Assembly (NCBI RefSeq): GCF_934309415.1
Contig: NZ_CAKRDI010000018.1
Span: 1 to 61,989, forward strand
Direction of reading: 5' to 3'
Source of the DNA: an uncultured Mediterraneibacter sp.
GTDB taxonomy: Bacteria > Bacillota > Clostridia > Lachnospirales > Lachnospiraceae
DNA length: 61,989 nucleotides
The notes beneath the pieces were generated by a model. The model worked only from the letters and a program-made list of their open reading frames with translations. It ran no database searches and had not been told where the DNA came from. The position numbers and the translations under genes are program-made. Of the stretch, positions 45,582 through 56,239 are shown piece after piece (the stretch's first letter is position 1; the number at the start of each line of letters is the position of its first letter).

Positions 45582-46478
45582 ATGACAGAAGAGAAAAAAC
45601 AGATATTAGGGCATATGCTTGCCTGTGGAACGCAGATTATGTGGGGAGCAACTTTTGTATCGACAAAGGTTCTGCTCACTTATTTTTTACCTGTTGAAGT
45701 ATTATTTATAAGAGTGGTTCTTGCGTTTCTTACATTGTGGATTGTATATCCGCATCGGTTGGATTTAAAGGAGCGAAAGAGGAAAGTTTATTTTGCCGGA
45801 GCGGCGTTATGTGGGATTGTTCTTTATTTTATGCTGGAGAATACGGCATTGACGATGACCTATGCATCGAATGTAGGAATCATTGTTGCATGTGCTCCAT
45901 TTTTTGTGGCAGTGACTGTAGGCTTCTTTTTTAAGAATGAGAAGCAGGGAGCAAACTTTTTCGTCGGATTTGTGATTGCAATTACAGGAGTGATTCTGAT
46001 CAGTATGAGTGGACAGAAGAGTCTGAATCTGAACCCGCTCGGAGATTTCCTTGCATTTCTTGCTATGATTTCCTGGGGAGGTTATTCAGCATTTATAAAA
46101 AAAATCGGAGACTGGGAATATCCGGTCATTGCAGTGACAAGAAGAATCTATTTCTATGCGATGATTTTCCTGATTCCGGTATTGATTGAACAGAATGCAT
46201 CTTGGGATTTGAGTGCTTTCAGACATCCGGAAGTGATTGCGAATCTCTTATTCCTTGGATTAGGAGCAAGTGCCATTGGATTCATGCTCTGGAATCTGGC
46301 AACAGCATGGATCGGGGCAGTGAAAACCAGTGTTTATATCTATGTATCCCCGATTGTGACAGTGGTTCTTTCATTGATTGTGCTTCATGAAAAGATGACG
46401 CTGGTGTCAGGAATCGGAGCGGTGCTGATTCTGATCGGACTTGTGATTTCGCAGAGAAAGCATGTGAGAAATAAATAG
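45582..46478 (+). CDS. EamA/DMT family transporter
   Basis: The start at 45582 is chosen because the longer frame from 45513 overlaps the tRNA and GGGGAT lies upstream of this ATG. The 298-residue protein has ten predicted helices in two EamA repeats (about residues 12-140 and 155-290), including LFLGLGASAIGFMLWNLA in the second. Members export amino acids or other small metabolites; the substrate is unknown. Its stop codon shares a base with a module A repeat. Confidence 0.9.
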   Translation: MTEEKKQILGHMLACGTQIMWGATFVSTKVLLTYFLPVEVLFIRVVLAFLTLWIVYPHRLDLKERKRKVYFAGAALCGIVLYFMLENTALTMTYASNVGIIVACAPFFVAVTVGFFFKNEKQGANFFVGFVIAITGVILISMSGQKSLNLNPLGDFLAFLAMISWGGYSAFIKKIGDWEYPVIAVTRRIYFYAMIFLIPVLIEQNASWDLSAFRHPEVIANLLFLGLGASAIGFMLWNLATAWIGAVKTSVYIYVSPIVTVVLSLIVLHEKMTLVSGIGAVLILIGLVISQRKHVRNK

Positions 46479-46510
46479 TTACTGTTTGCAGCTATGCTGT
46501 GAACAGTAAC
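46478..46510. repeat. dispersed palindrome, module A
   Basis: A 33-base palindrome with perfect outer arms GTTACTGTT / AACAGTAAC, beginning at the last base of the EamA stop codon. It lies 165 bases upstream of AAA/nuclease copy 2. Confidence 0.85.
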
Positions 46511-46550
46511 CTATAAATACTAACAAAACCATAGTTCCCATATGCTATGG

Positions 46551-46580
46551 TTGCAATACATATTTCAGATAGCGTATAAT
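46551..46580 (+). promoter_or_regulatory. promoter of AAA/nuclease copy 2
   Basis: TTGCAA (46551-46556), 18 bases and TATAAT (46575-46580). The bases around the -10 (ATTTCAGATAGCGTATAAT) resemble those before copy 1 (ATTTCAGAGTATGCTATAAT, about 35168-35187). Confidence 0.6.
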
Positions 46581-46674
46581 ACAGAATAAATAACAGAGAG
46601 AATATTTTTTACGGATAGTATTTGGTGAAGCTTATTGTGTAATCAGAAAGTGCCCATAAAGGCAGGAGGCGTTA

Positions 46675-48366
46675 ATGACACAGACTGTAAGTATTGGAAA
46701 TGACCAGTTTGAGAGCATCAGACAGGATGATAACTTCTATGTGGATAAAACGATGTTTATAAAAGAATGGTGGGAGAACAGGGACAAGGTGACTCTGATT
46801 GCCCGTCCGCGCCGTTTTGGAAAAACACTGAATATGAGCATGTTGAACAGCTTTTTCTCATTCAAATATAAAGGAAGAGAAGAGCTGTTTGAGGGACTTT
46901 CCATTTGGGAAGATGAGAAATATCGGAAGATTCAGGGAACGTATCCTGTAATTTTTCTGAGCTTTGCGGCGATTAAAGCCGGCAACTATTCCGATGTCAA
47001 GAAGCAGATCAATGCACAGATTTGTACTGTTTACGAAGAAAACAGATATTTACTGGATGGCAATCTTTTGAGCGCAAATGAAAAAGAAAGATATCTTTCC
47101 GTGCGACCGGATATGGAAGAGACGGTCAGTGCGGCTGCATTACATGAGATGAGCTGTTATCTGAATCGTTATTATAAGAAAAAAGTTCTGATTTTTCTGG
47201 ACGAATATGATACTCCTATGCAGGAAGCTTATCTACATGGTTATTGGAATGAATTTACAGTGTTTATACGCAATCTGTTTAATGCAACATTTAAAACAAA
47301 TCCATATATGGAACGTGCGCTGATGACAGGAATTACAAGAGTTTCAAAAGAATCAGTATTTTCTGATCTCAATAATCTGAAGGTTGTGACAACAACATCA
47401 GAACAATATGCAGATTGTTTTGGATTTACAGAAAATGAAGTAGAGAACGCATTGGAAAGTTTCCATCTTACAGATCAGAAAGAGGAAGTAAAAAGGTGGT
47501 ATGACGGATTCAATTTTGGCTCTTGCAGAGATATTTATAATCCGTGGTCGATTACCAATTATCTGGATGAAAAGAAATTTCAGGCTTACTGGGCATCTAC
47601 CAGTTCGAATGGACTGGTAAGCAGACTGATTCGAATGGCTTCAGGGGAAATAAAAGAAAAGATGGAAGAACTGCTGCAGGAGAAAGAAATTGTAGTCAGT
47701 TTTGACGAGCAGATTGTATTTGATCAATTGGATCAGGATGAGAATGCAATCTGGAGTCTGCTTATGGCGTGTGGATATTTAAAAGTGGATCAGATAGAGT
47801 ATCGTGGGATATTACGAGAACCATGGTATCATTTACAGATTACAAATCTGGAGACACTGGGAATGTTTTCCAATATGTTTAAAAGCTGGTTCAGTACTTC
47901 TGTATCAAATTATAATGGTTTTATGAAGGCTTTGCTACAGGATGATAAAAAAGCGATGAACTATTATATGAATAAAGTTGCTATGGCAACATTTAGTTTT
48001 TTTGACACTGGGAAATTGCCATCTGAGAATAGTGAACCAGAGCGATTTTATCATGGATTTGTATTAGGACTTATTGCAGAAAAGGCAGAAGAGTATTTGA
48101 TTCGGTCTAATCGTGAGAGTGGATTTGGAAGATATGATGTGATGATGATTCCCAAGAAAAAAGATCAAAGTTATCCGGCGATTATTATGGAATTTAAGGT
48201 GCATGATCCGGAAGAGGAAAAGACTTTATCTGATACGGTAGAATCTGCACTAAATCAGATTCATGAAAAACAGTATGATGCAGAGTTACTGGCACAGGGG
48301 ATAGCGGCGGATCAGATCAGACATTATGGATTTGCATTTGAAGGAAAGAAAGTATTGATTGGTTAG
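46675..48366 (+). CDS. AAA-ATPase-like/PD-(D/E)XK nuclease-family protein, copy 2
   Basis: A 563-residue paralogue of the protein at 35222, collinear throughout. It shares the N-terminus TQTVSIG, P-loop ARPRRFGKTLN, LIFLDEYDTPMQEAY, NPYMERALMTGITRVSKE, SITNYL, and a nuclease-like end GRYDVMM..IIMEFKVHD, closing in GFAFEGKKVLIG. AGGCAGGAGGCGTTA precedes the start. No HipA-like gene follows this copy; the next gene is cardiolipin synthase. Function is unknown; a role in defence or genome maintenance is only a guess. Confidence 0.88.
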   Translation: MTQTVSIGNDQFESIRQDDNFYVDKTMFIKEWWENRDKVTLIARPRRFGKTLNMSMLNSFFSFKYKGREELFEGLSIWEDEKYRKIQGTYPVIFLSFAAIKAGNYSDVKKQINAQICTVYEENRYLLDGNLLSANEKERYLSVRPDMEETVSAAALHEMSCYLNRYYKKKVLIFLDEYDTPMQEAYLHGYWNEFTVFIRNLFNATFKTNPYMERALMTGITRVSKESVFSDLNNLKVVTTTSEQYADCFGFTENEVENALESFHLTDQKEEVKRWYDGFNFGSCRDIYNPWSITNYLDEKKFQAYWASTSSNGLVSRLIRMASGEIKEKMEELLQEKEIVVSFDEQIVFDQLDQDENAIWSLLMACGYLKVDQIEYRGILREPWYHLQITNLETLGMFSNMFKSWFSTSVSNYNGFMKALLQDDKKAMNYYMNKVAMATFSFFDTGKLPSENSEPERFYHGFVLGLIAEKAEEYLIRSNRESGFGRYDVMMIPKKKDQSYPAIIMEFKVHDPEEEKTLSDTVESALNQIHEKQYDAELLAQGIAADQIRHYGFAFEGKKVLIG

Positions 48367-48408
48367 TTTCTGTATGGCAGCAAATGACAGTCTTTTTACG
48401 GAAAGAGG

Positions 48409-49980
48409 ATGAAAAACAAAATGGAAGTTTCTACAGTTGAAGGCAAGACAAAAACGAAAAATGGTGTAAAAAGGCTCATATTTTCGGCAGTCTGTATTTT
48501 GCTTGAAGTGATCTTTATAATAGTCTTATTTACAAGACTGAATAGATATGCGGATATTGTGAGTACAATCACACGATTAATCAGCATGATTTTGATCATG
48601 TATATTTATGCGGAGAATAAGACATCATCTTTGAAGATGCCCTGGATTATATTGATTCTGGTATTTCCGGTTATGGGAGTGACTTTGTATTTCCTGATCG
48701 GTCTGAATGGTGGAACAAAGAAGATGCGAATTCGTTATGAGGAAGTGGATAAAAAGCTTCTTCCTTTACTCCCGAAGAATCAGAAAGAACGGGAACAGCT
48801 TCAGGAAGAGCTGCCTAAAGCAGGAAATATTGCATCTTATATTCAAAACAAAGCATTGTATCCGGTATATAAGAACACAGACATCACATATTATGATGAG
48901 GCAATCAAAGGTCTGGAAGCGCAGCTTGAAGATTTATCGAAGGCAGAAAAGTTCATTTTTATGGAATATCATGCGATCGAGGATGCAGAAGCATGGCAGC
49001 GGATCGAGAAAGTGCTCGCGGAGAGAGCGAAAGCAGGAGTGGAGGTTCGTATTTTCTATGATGATATGGGATCTATTTGGTTTATCAATATGGATTTCAT
49101 CAACAAGATGAACCGGCTTGGAATTCAGTGTCGTGCCTTTAATCCGCTGGCACCGGCATTAAATCTGTTCCTGAACAACAGAGATCACCGAAAGATCACA
49201 GTCATAGACGGAAAAGTTGGTTATACAGGTGGCTATAATCTTGCAAACGAGTATTTTAATATCACACATCCATATGGAGTATGGAAAGATACCGGAATCC
49301 GTCTGGAAGGAGATGCGGTCCGTTCTCTGACGATTACATTTCTGGAGATGTGGAATGCTGTAAGCGAGAAAGAAAAGAACGATGAAGCAGTGGAGCAGTA
49401 TCTTACGGATTATCCATATAAAGCGGTTCAGAATGGATTTATCCAGCCTTATGCGGACAGTCCGATGGATGATGAACAGGTGGGAGAAGATGTCTATATC
49501 AGTATGATCAATAAAGCAGAGAAATACTGCTGGTTTATGACACCGTATCTGATCATTACGGATGAGATGACGCATGCACTTTCTCTGGCTGCGAAGCGTG
49601 GTGTGGATGTCAGAATTATTACACCGGGAATTCCGGATAAGAAGATCGTGTACAGTGTGACACGTTCGTTCTATCATGGTCTGGTCAGAAATGGAGTCAG
49701 GATCTATGAATGGACTCCGGGATTCTGTCATGCGAAGATGTGCGTGGCTGATGACTGTATGGCAACTTGCGGAACGATCAATCTGGATTACAGAAGTCTG
49801 TATCATCATTTTGAAAATGGATGTCTGATGGTGAATTGTGAAGCTGTTGGAGAGATTAAAAAGGATATGGAAGCAAGCATGGCAGAGAGTCGTGATGTGA
49901 CAGAGAAATATAAGACAGGACGAAGCGCTTATCTGAGATTCGGACAGGTGTTCTTGCGGTTGTTTGCGGAACTGTTGTAG
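48409..49980 (+). CDS. cls: cardiolipin synthase (phospholipase D family)
   Basis: A 523-residue membrane enzyme. Two N-terminal helices (about residues 22-45 and 65-90) precede two phospholipase D catalytic HKD motifs: HRKITVIDGKVGYTGGYN and HAKMCVADDCMATCGTINLD. It condenses two phosphatidylglycerols into cardiolipin and glycerol. The ATG at 48409 sits directly after GGAAAGAGG, and 48421 would give better spacing, so the first four residues are uncertain. It lies 42 bases after AAA/nuclease copy 2. Confidence 0.93.
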   Translation: MKNKMEVSTVEGKTKTKNGVKRLIFSAVCILLEVIFIIVLFTRLNRYADIVSTITRLISMILIMYIYAENKTSSLKMPWIILILVFPVMGVTLYFLIGLNGGTKKMRIRYEEVDKKLLPLLPKNQKEREQLQEELPKAGNIASYIQNKALYPVYKNTDITYYDEAIKGLEAQLEDLSKAEKFIFMEYHAIEDAEAWQRIEKVLAERAKAGVEVRIFYDDMGSIWFINMDFINKMNRLGIQCRAFNPLAPALNLFLNNRDHRKITVIDGKVGYTGGYNLANEYFNITHPYGVWKDTGIRLEGDAVRSLTITFLEMWNAVSEKEKNDEAVEQYLTDYPYKAVQNGFIQPYADSPMDDEQVGEDVYISMINKAEKYCWFMTPYLIITDEMTHALSLAAKRGVDVRIITPGIPDKKIVYSVTRSFYHGLVRNGVRIYEWTPGFCHAKMCVADDCMATCGTINLDYRSLYHHFENGCLMVNCEAVGEIKKDMEASMAESRDVTEKYKTGRSAYLRFGQVFLRLFAELL

Positions 49981-49996
49981 TGAATAAAGAAGTTAT

Positions 49997-50082
49997 TGTC
50001 CTGAATATATCTCGCCCATTGCTAAAGGTGAGACTAAATGGCGAGATATATTACTGTTTGCAGCTATGCTTTGAACAGTAAC
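49997..50082. repeat. dispersed repeat, modules B and A
   Basis: The stretch reads GTCCTGAAT, then module B (ATCTCGCCCAT..AAATGGCGAGAT) and then module A, in the same order as the right part of the full element at 61342-61483. The end of module C is retained but the rest of it is absent. Confidence 0.85.
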
Positions 50083-50095
50083 AAGATGATGAAAT

Positions 50096-50142
50096 AAAAA
50101 TGCTTTTGCTGGAACTTACACTTCCATGTAAAAGCATTTTTT
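50096..50142 (+). terminator. terminator hairpin
   Basis: Stem AAAAATGCTTTT / AAAAGCATTTTTT around a loop with a smaller inverted repeat (GGAA / TTCC). It probably ends the cardiolipin synthase transcript beyond the repeat. Confidence 0.7.
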
Positions 50143-50395
50143 GCTATGCTATACATAAGGATAATTAGTTAGATCTTAGGGAAAACTAATACAAAATCTT
50201 CCTCAAAGAGAGGTTTGTAATTGTTACTGTTTACAGGAAAGATCTTTTAGAAAGGCTCTGATACATAGAACGTTTGGGGAAAAGGCGGCAGGAGTGTTAT
50301 AACTTATAAAGAATCTGTAAATAGTAGAAGTTGATTCATTGAGGCGAAGAAAAATGATTTAAAAACGGAAATAAAAAGATTGGGGATGAAATAAA

Positions 50396-51274
50396 ATGGA
50401 GAACATGAAAACAAAGCAGAGAAGTATGGGGGTAGATATTCTTTATGGATTACTGTATGACATACCGGGAAGTGTCTGTTATGCAGCAGGAATGTACACA
50501 TTTGCGAAGGCAGCAGCGTTCGCACCGGGTGGGGTATCCGGTCTGGCGATTATTCTGAACTGGATCTGGAGTATGCCGGTTGGAACAATGACGTTGATCC
50601 TAAATATTCCGCTGGTTCTGCTAAGTTATAAATTTGTGGGAAAGAAGTTCCTGTTAAAGAGTGGAATTACAATGGTGATTTCCACGCTGTTTTTGGATTT
50701 GATTTTTCCGTTATTTCCGATGTACACAGGACAGAGACTACTGGCGGCGATTTATTCCGGTGCACTGATCGGAGGAGGAATGGTTCTGTTTTATATGCAT
50801 GGTTCTTCTTCCGGCGGTATTGATTTCCTTACGATGGCGATCAAGGCAAAATGGCCACACCTGTCCCTTGGCAAAATTACGATGCTGATCGATCTTGTTG
50901 TAATTCTGATTGGATGGCCGGTATTTGGCGACGTGGATTCCGTGTTGTATGGTCTGATCGCCACATTCGTCTCGGCGATTGTAATCGATAAAGTACTGTA
51001 TGGAATCGGTGCAGGAACACTTGCAATTGTGATTACGGATAGAGGAAAAGAGACTGCACAGCAGATCAGTAAGGTCACAGACCGCGGAGTTACTGCGCTG
51101 GAAGCAGTAGGAACTTATACGGGAGATAAGAAAGATGTACTTCTCTGTGCATGTACGAAATCAGAAGCATATGGTGTAAGACAGGCAGTGCATCAGACGG
51201 ATGAAAAAGCATTCCTTATGTTTACGGAGACAAGCGAGGTACTTGGTGAAGGATTTAAGGAAGATATGAATTGA
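50396..51274 (+). CDS. YitT family membrane protein
   Basis: A 292-residue protein with five or six N-terminal helices (DUF161/YitT_membrane; GGVSGLAIILNWIW and the GSSSGGIDFL loop) and a cytosolic C-terminal DUF2179 domain (DKKDVLLCACTKSEAYGVRQAV). The family is widespread in Firmicutes and its transport substrate is not established. TGGGGATGAAATAAA precedes the start. It converges on glpK with a shared terminator. Confidence 0.9.
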   Translation: MENMKTKQRSMGVDILYGLLYDIPGSVCYAAGMYTFAKAAAFAPGGVSGLAIILNWIWSMPVGTMTLILNIPLVLLSYKFVGKKFLLKSGITMVISTLFLDLIFPLFPMYTGQRLLAAIYSGALIGGGMVLFYMHGSSSGGIDFLTMAIKAKWPHLSLGKITMLIDLVVILIGWPVFGDVDSVLYGLIATFVSAIVIDKVLYGIGAGTLAIVITDRGKETAQQISKVTDRGVTALEAVGTYTGDKKDVLLCACTKSEAYGVRQAVHQTDEKAFLMFTETSEVLGEGFKEDMN

Positions 51275-51382
51275 GAGAAAGATACTGTAAAATAGAATTG
51301 ACATATTGGGCGAATGCTTTTTAGATTGATCTTTATGAAATATAGTATGAAATAAATCAGATAGAATTGATTTTTGAAAAAT

Positions 51383-51428
51383 AAAAAATGGGATGAACTC
51401 AGGTAAGGAAATGAGTTCATCCCATTTT
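51383..51428. terminator. bidirectional terminator between yitT-like gene and glpK
   Basis: A long stem (AAAATGGGATGAACTC / GAGTTCATCCCATTTT, with bulge) and A/T tracts on both sides between converging genes. Confidence 0.85.
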
Positions 51429-51476
51429 GCGTTCAGGAATATATTATTTTAGTTAGCGAATAGTTGAAAACCGGCA

Positions 51477-53069
<1,593 letters not shown>

Positions 53070-53199
53070 TTAGGTATATGTATGACTGTATTTAGAATAT
53101 CACGGAATGACTTGTATTTCAATGCTGTTTTTGAAGAAAATAACTAAAAATGTGTGAAATTAATAACAAAAACTGTACATATTATATAATTGAACGAAA

Positions 53200-53213
53200 T
53201 GTGAGCGCTTACA
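53200..53213. promoter_or_regulatory. cre-like catabolite site upstream of glpK
   Basis: TGTGAGCGCTTACA is a near-perfect match to the palindromic CcpA target (TGWAARCGYTWNCA type). It lies 226 bases before the glpK start, so glucose repression by CcpA is likely. Confidence 0.7.
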
Positions 53214-53382
53214 TTAAAAATAGAAAATAAAAAGAGCTGTTTTAGAGATTCGTAAAATGTGAATAGATACAAAAGTGCCTGCAGAGGATTTGTCAGTTTT
53301 ATATGATTTTCTTGCAGCTTTTTTACTGTTTGAAGGGAGGAACTCCCGCTTGCAAAATCACTGGCTATAACGTAAAATAAAG

Positions 53383-53525
53383 GTTACTGTTCACAGCATA
53401 GCTGCAAACAGTAACGTATCTCGCCATTTAAAATCGCCTTTGGCGATGGGCGAGATACATTCAAGACAATATGTGCATCCTCCATGCCAATCAGCGGAGT
53501 GATTGACATGGGAGTGAACAGTAAC
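53383..53525 (+). repeat. full-length dispersed repeat, modules A-B-C
   Basis: About 143 bases: module A (GTTACTGTTCACAGCATAGC..), module B (TATCTCGCCATTTA..TGGCGATGGGCGAGATA, itself a dyad) and module C (GCATCCTCCATGCCAATCA, ending in GTGAACAGTAAC). The outer ends are inverted (GTTACTGTTCAC / GTGAACAGTAAC). A same-length copy in opposite orientation lies at 61342. Confidence 0.88.
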
Positions 53526-53535
53526 AAATAAAGTG

Positions 53536-53568
53536 CGTTACTGTTTATAGATTACCTGTGAACAATAA
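53536..53568. repeat. degenerate module A
   Basis: GTTACTGTTTATAG..CTGTGAACAATAAT resembles module A with several substitutions, 10 bases after the full element. Confidence 0.6.
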
Positions 53569-53675
53569 TTGATAGTTTTTTGACTAAAAGATAATCGGTA
53601 ACTAATTAACGCTTGGTGTATTCAGGCAGAGCGTACAGAGTACATCGAACAGATTTACGAGAGGCGGTAATTCTC

Positions 53676-54527
53676 ATGGGAATGATACGTGCTGATAAGC
53701 TTGTATTTGAATTTGATAAACGAGACGAAGATGGTAATGTGATCGGATCCCACAGAGCGATTGACGGAGTGGATATAGATATACCTCAGGGATCATTTGT
53801 AGCGATCCTGGGGCATAATGGTTCTGGAAAATCTACTCTTGCAAAGCATATGAATGCAATTCTTGTTCCGACAGAAGGAACAATGTGGGTAGATGGGAAG
53901 GATACGAAAGATCCGGAGGAGCTGTGGAATGTAAGACAGTCTGCCGGAATGGTCTTTCAGAATCCGGATAACCAGATTATTGGAACAGTGGTGGAAGAAG
54001 ATGTAGGATTTGGACCTGAAAATATGGGCGTTCCTACAGATGAGATATGGAAACGCGTGGAGGACAGCCTCCGTGCGGTTGGTATGCTTGACCGAAGAAA
54101 AGATTCTCCGAACAAGCTTTCTGGCGGACAGAAACAGCGCGTGGCGATCGCAGGAGTCATTGCAATGGAACCAAAATGCATTGTACTCGATGAGCCAACG
54201 GCCATGCTGGATCCGAACGGAAGAAAAGAAGTAATCCGTGCGGTGGAAAAACTGAGAAAAGAAAAGAACGTAACAGTGATTCTGATTACTCATTATATGG
54301 AAGAAGTGATTGGGGCAGATCAGATTTATGTTATGGAAGGCGGACACATTGTGATGCATGGAACACCGAAGGAAATCTTCAGCAGAGTGGATGAGTTGAA
54401 GAAATACCGGATGGATGTACCGCAGGTGACCATGCTTGCAGACGAACTGATCAAGCGAGGGATTGATCTGCCGAAAGGAATCTTGAGAAAGGAAGAACTG
54501 GTGGAAGCGTTATGTCGATTACGTTAG
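53676..54527 (+). CDS. ecfA1: ECF transporter ATPase EcfA1
   Basis: The start at 53676 is chosen because GAGGCGG lies eight bases upstream. The 283-residue ABC ATPase has Walker A GHNGSGKST, Q-loop FQNPDNQII, signature LSGGQKQRVAIAG, Walker B IVLDEPTAMLDP and switch His in LITHYMEE. With EcfA2 and EcfT it powers vitamin or metal uptake by exchangeable S-components, none of which is encoded here. It overlaps ecfA2 by 16 bases. Confidence 0.95.
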   Translation: MGMIRADKLVFEFDKRDEDGNVIGSHRAIDGVDIDIPQGSFVAILGHNGSGKSTLAKHMNAILVPTEGTMWVDGKDTKDPEELWNVRQSAGMVFQNPDNQIIGTVVEEDVGFGPENMGVPTDEIWKRVEDSLRAVGMLDRRKDSPNKLSGGQKQRVAIAGVIAMEPKCIVLDEPTAMLDPNGRKEVIRAVEKLRKEKNVTVILITHYMEEVIGADQIYVMEGGHIVMHGTPKEIFSRVDELKKYRMDVPQVTMLADELIKRGIDLPKGILRKEELVEALCRLR

Positions 54528-55408
54528 AACATGTAAATTATATCTATAGTCCGGGAACAGCGTATGAAAAACATGCTCTGAAAGATGTAAGCTTCGAAAT
54601 CCCACAGGGACAGTTTGTGGGAATCATCGGGCACACCGGTTCAGGAAAATCAACGCTGATCCAGCATTTAAATGGACTTGTGAAAGCTACATCAGGCAAG
54701 ATTTTGTTTGATGGACAGAATATATATGATGAAGGATACGATATGAAGAAACTGCGCGCGCAGGTCGGACTTGTATTTCAGTATCCGGAGTATCAGTTGT
54801 TTGAAGTAGACGTGTTAAGTGATGTCTGCTTTGGCCCGAAGAATCAGGGACTCTCAAAAGAAGAGTGTGAAAAACAGGCGAAGGAAGCACTGGAACTGGT
54901 AGGCTTCCCGGAGAAGTACTACAGACAGTCTCCGTTTGAACTCTCCGGTGGACAGAAGCGCCGTGTGGCAATTGCAGGAATTCTTGCCATGCATCCAAAG
55001 GTACTTGTACTGGATGAACCAACTGCAGGACTGGATCCGAAGGGAAGAGATGAGATCCTGGATCAGGTACAGGAACTTCACAGAAAAACCGGAATGACAG
55101 TTGTACTTGTTTCCCACAGCATGGAGGATGTGGCAAAATATGTAGATCGTCTGATTGTGATGAATCATGGAGAAAAGATGCTGGACGGAGAGCCAAAAGA
55201 GGTATTTCGCCATTATAAAGAACTGGAAGCAGTTGGTCTTGCAGCACCTCAGGTAACATACATTATGCATGATCTGAAAGAGCAGGGATTTGATGTGCCT
55301 ACGGATGCGACGACAGTAGAAGAGGCAGCAGATGTAATCGCAGAATATCTGAAAAAGAGTTCCAAAACAGGGAACGCATCTTCAGAAGAAAGCGGGGTGC
55401 ACGCATGA
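54512..55408 (+). CDS. ecfA2: ECF transporter ATPase EcfA2
   Basis: A 298-residue ABC ATPase paired with EcfA1. Motifs are Walker A GHTGSGKST, Q-loop FQYPEYQLF, signature LSGGQKRRVAIAG, Walker B LVLDEPTAGLDP and SHSMEDV. The N-terminus ITLEHVNYIYSPGTAYE is typical of EcfA2. The C-terminal extension (about residues 270-298) is Ser/Glu rich. It overlaps ecfA1 upstream and ecfT downstream (ATGA), showing tight co-translation. Confidence 0.95.
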   Translation: MSITLEHVNYIYSPGTAYEKHALKDVSFEIPQGQFVGIIGHTGSGKSTLIQHLNGLVKATSGKILFDGQNIYDEGYDMKKLRAQVGLVFQYPEYQLFEVDVLSDVCFGPKNQGLSKEECEKQAKEALELVGFPEKYYRQSPFELSGGQKRRVAIAGILAMHPKVLVLDEPTAGLDPKGRDEILDQVQELHRKTGMTVVLVSHSMEDVAKYVDRLIVMNHGEKMLDGEPKEVFRHYKELEAVGLAAPQVTYIMHDLKEQGFDVPTDATTVEEAADVIAEYLKKSSKTGNASSEESGVHA

Positions 55409-56229
55409 TTCGAGATATAACGATTGGACAGTATTATCCGGCGCAGAGTCCGATACACAGACTGGATCCGCGCGTGAAGATTGTATGCACACTGGCGTTT
55501 CTTATTTCACTGTTTCTGCAGAACAGTATTTTAGGATATGTGATTGCATTCCTTTTTCTGGCAGGTGTGATTCATTTTTCAAAAGTTCCGTTTAAATTTA
55601 TTGTAAAAGGGCTGAAGCCAATTATGATCCTTCTTCTCTTTACAGTAGTGATGAATCTGTTTTTAACAAGAAGTGGAGCCGTGCTGTTCCATTACGGAAT
55701 CTTCACGATCACAGAGGGCGGACTGAGAACCTGTGTATTTATGACGATCCGACTGATGTTCCTCGTAGCAGGTTCTTCGATTATGACATTTACTACAACG
55801 CCGAACGGCCTTACAGATGGAATTGAGAAATTACTGCATCCATTGAATAAGATCAAAGTTCCGGTGCATGAAGTGGCAATGATGATGTCCATCGCGCTTC
55901 GTTTTATTCCAATCCTTCTTGAGGAGACGGATAAGATTATGAAAGCACAGGTGGCAAGAGGAGCAGACTTTGAGTCCGGAAATATTATCCAGAGAGCGAA
56001 ATCTATGATTCCGATCCTTGTTCCGCTGTTTGTATCTGCATTCCGCCGTGCAAATGATCTTGCCATGGCAATGGAGGCAAGATGTTACCGTGGAGGAGAC
56101 GGCAGAACAAAGATGAAACCTCTGAAATATAAATCACAGGACAGAGTAGCGTATCTGATTACGCTGGTGTATCTGATTGCAATTGTGGGAATTGGAAGAT
56201 TTGTACCGTTCAAAATCTGGATTTTCTAG
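55405..56229 (+). CDS. ecfT: ECF transporter transmembrane subunit EcfT
   Basis: A 274-residue membrane protein with five or six helices. The two coupling motifs with small-Arg-small pattern are visible: VARGADFE and EARCYRGGD near the C-terminal side. It links the EcfA1/A2 ATPases to the S-components. The N-terminus (IGQYYPAQSPIHRLDPRVKI) is characteristic. truA follows ten bases after its stop. Confidence 0.95.
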   Translation: MIRDITIGQYYPAQSPIHRLDPRVKIVCTLAFLISLFLQNSILGYVIAFLFLAGVIHFSKVPFKFIVKGLKPIMILLLFTVVMNLFLTRSGAVLFHYGIFTITEGGLRTCVFMTIRLMFLVAGSSIMTFTTTPNGLTDGIEKLLHPLNKIKVPVHEVAMMMSIALRFIPILLEETDKIMKAQVARGADFESGNIIQRAKSMIPILVPLFVSAFRRANDLAMAMEARCYRGGDGRTKMKPLKYKSQDRVAYLITLVYLIAIVGIGRFVPFKIWIF

Positions 56230-56239
56230 GAGAGTAGAA

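Larger units (their letters stand above)
49981..50395 (+). other. 415-base gap with repeat and terminator
   Basis: It contains a B-A repeat (49997-50082), a terminator (50096-50142) and a lone half-arm of module A (GTTACTGTTTACAG, 50223-50236). The promoter of the YitT gene should lie at 50240-50380, but I see no convincing boxes. Confidence 0.6.

Noticed and set aside
53793..54359. 188-residue open frame antisense to ecfA1
   Set aside because: It lies wholly within a conserved ABC ATPase gene on the other strand, has no ribosome binding site or recognisable domain, and its residue make-up is that of a shadow frame.
54687..55259. 190-residue open frame antisense to ecfA2
   Set aside because: Pro/Leu/His-rich composition typical of the complement of a coding strand; no supporting features.
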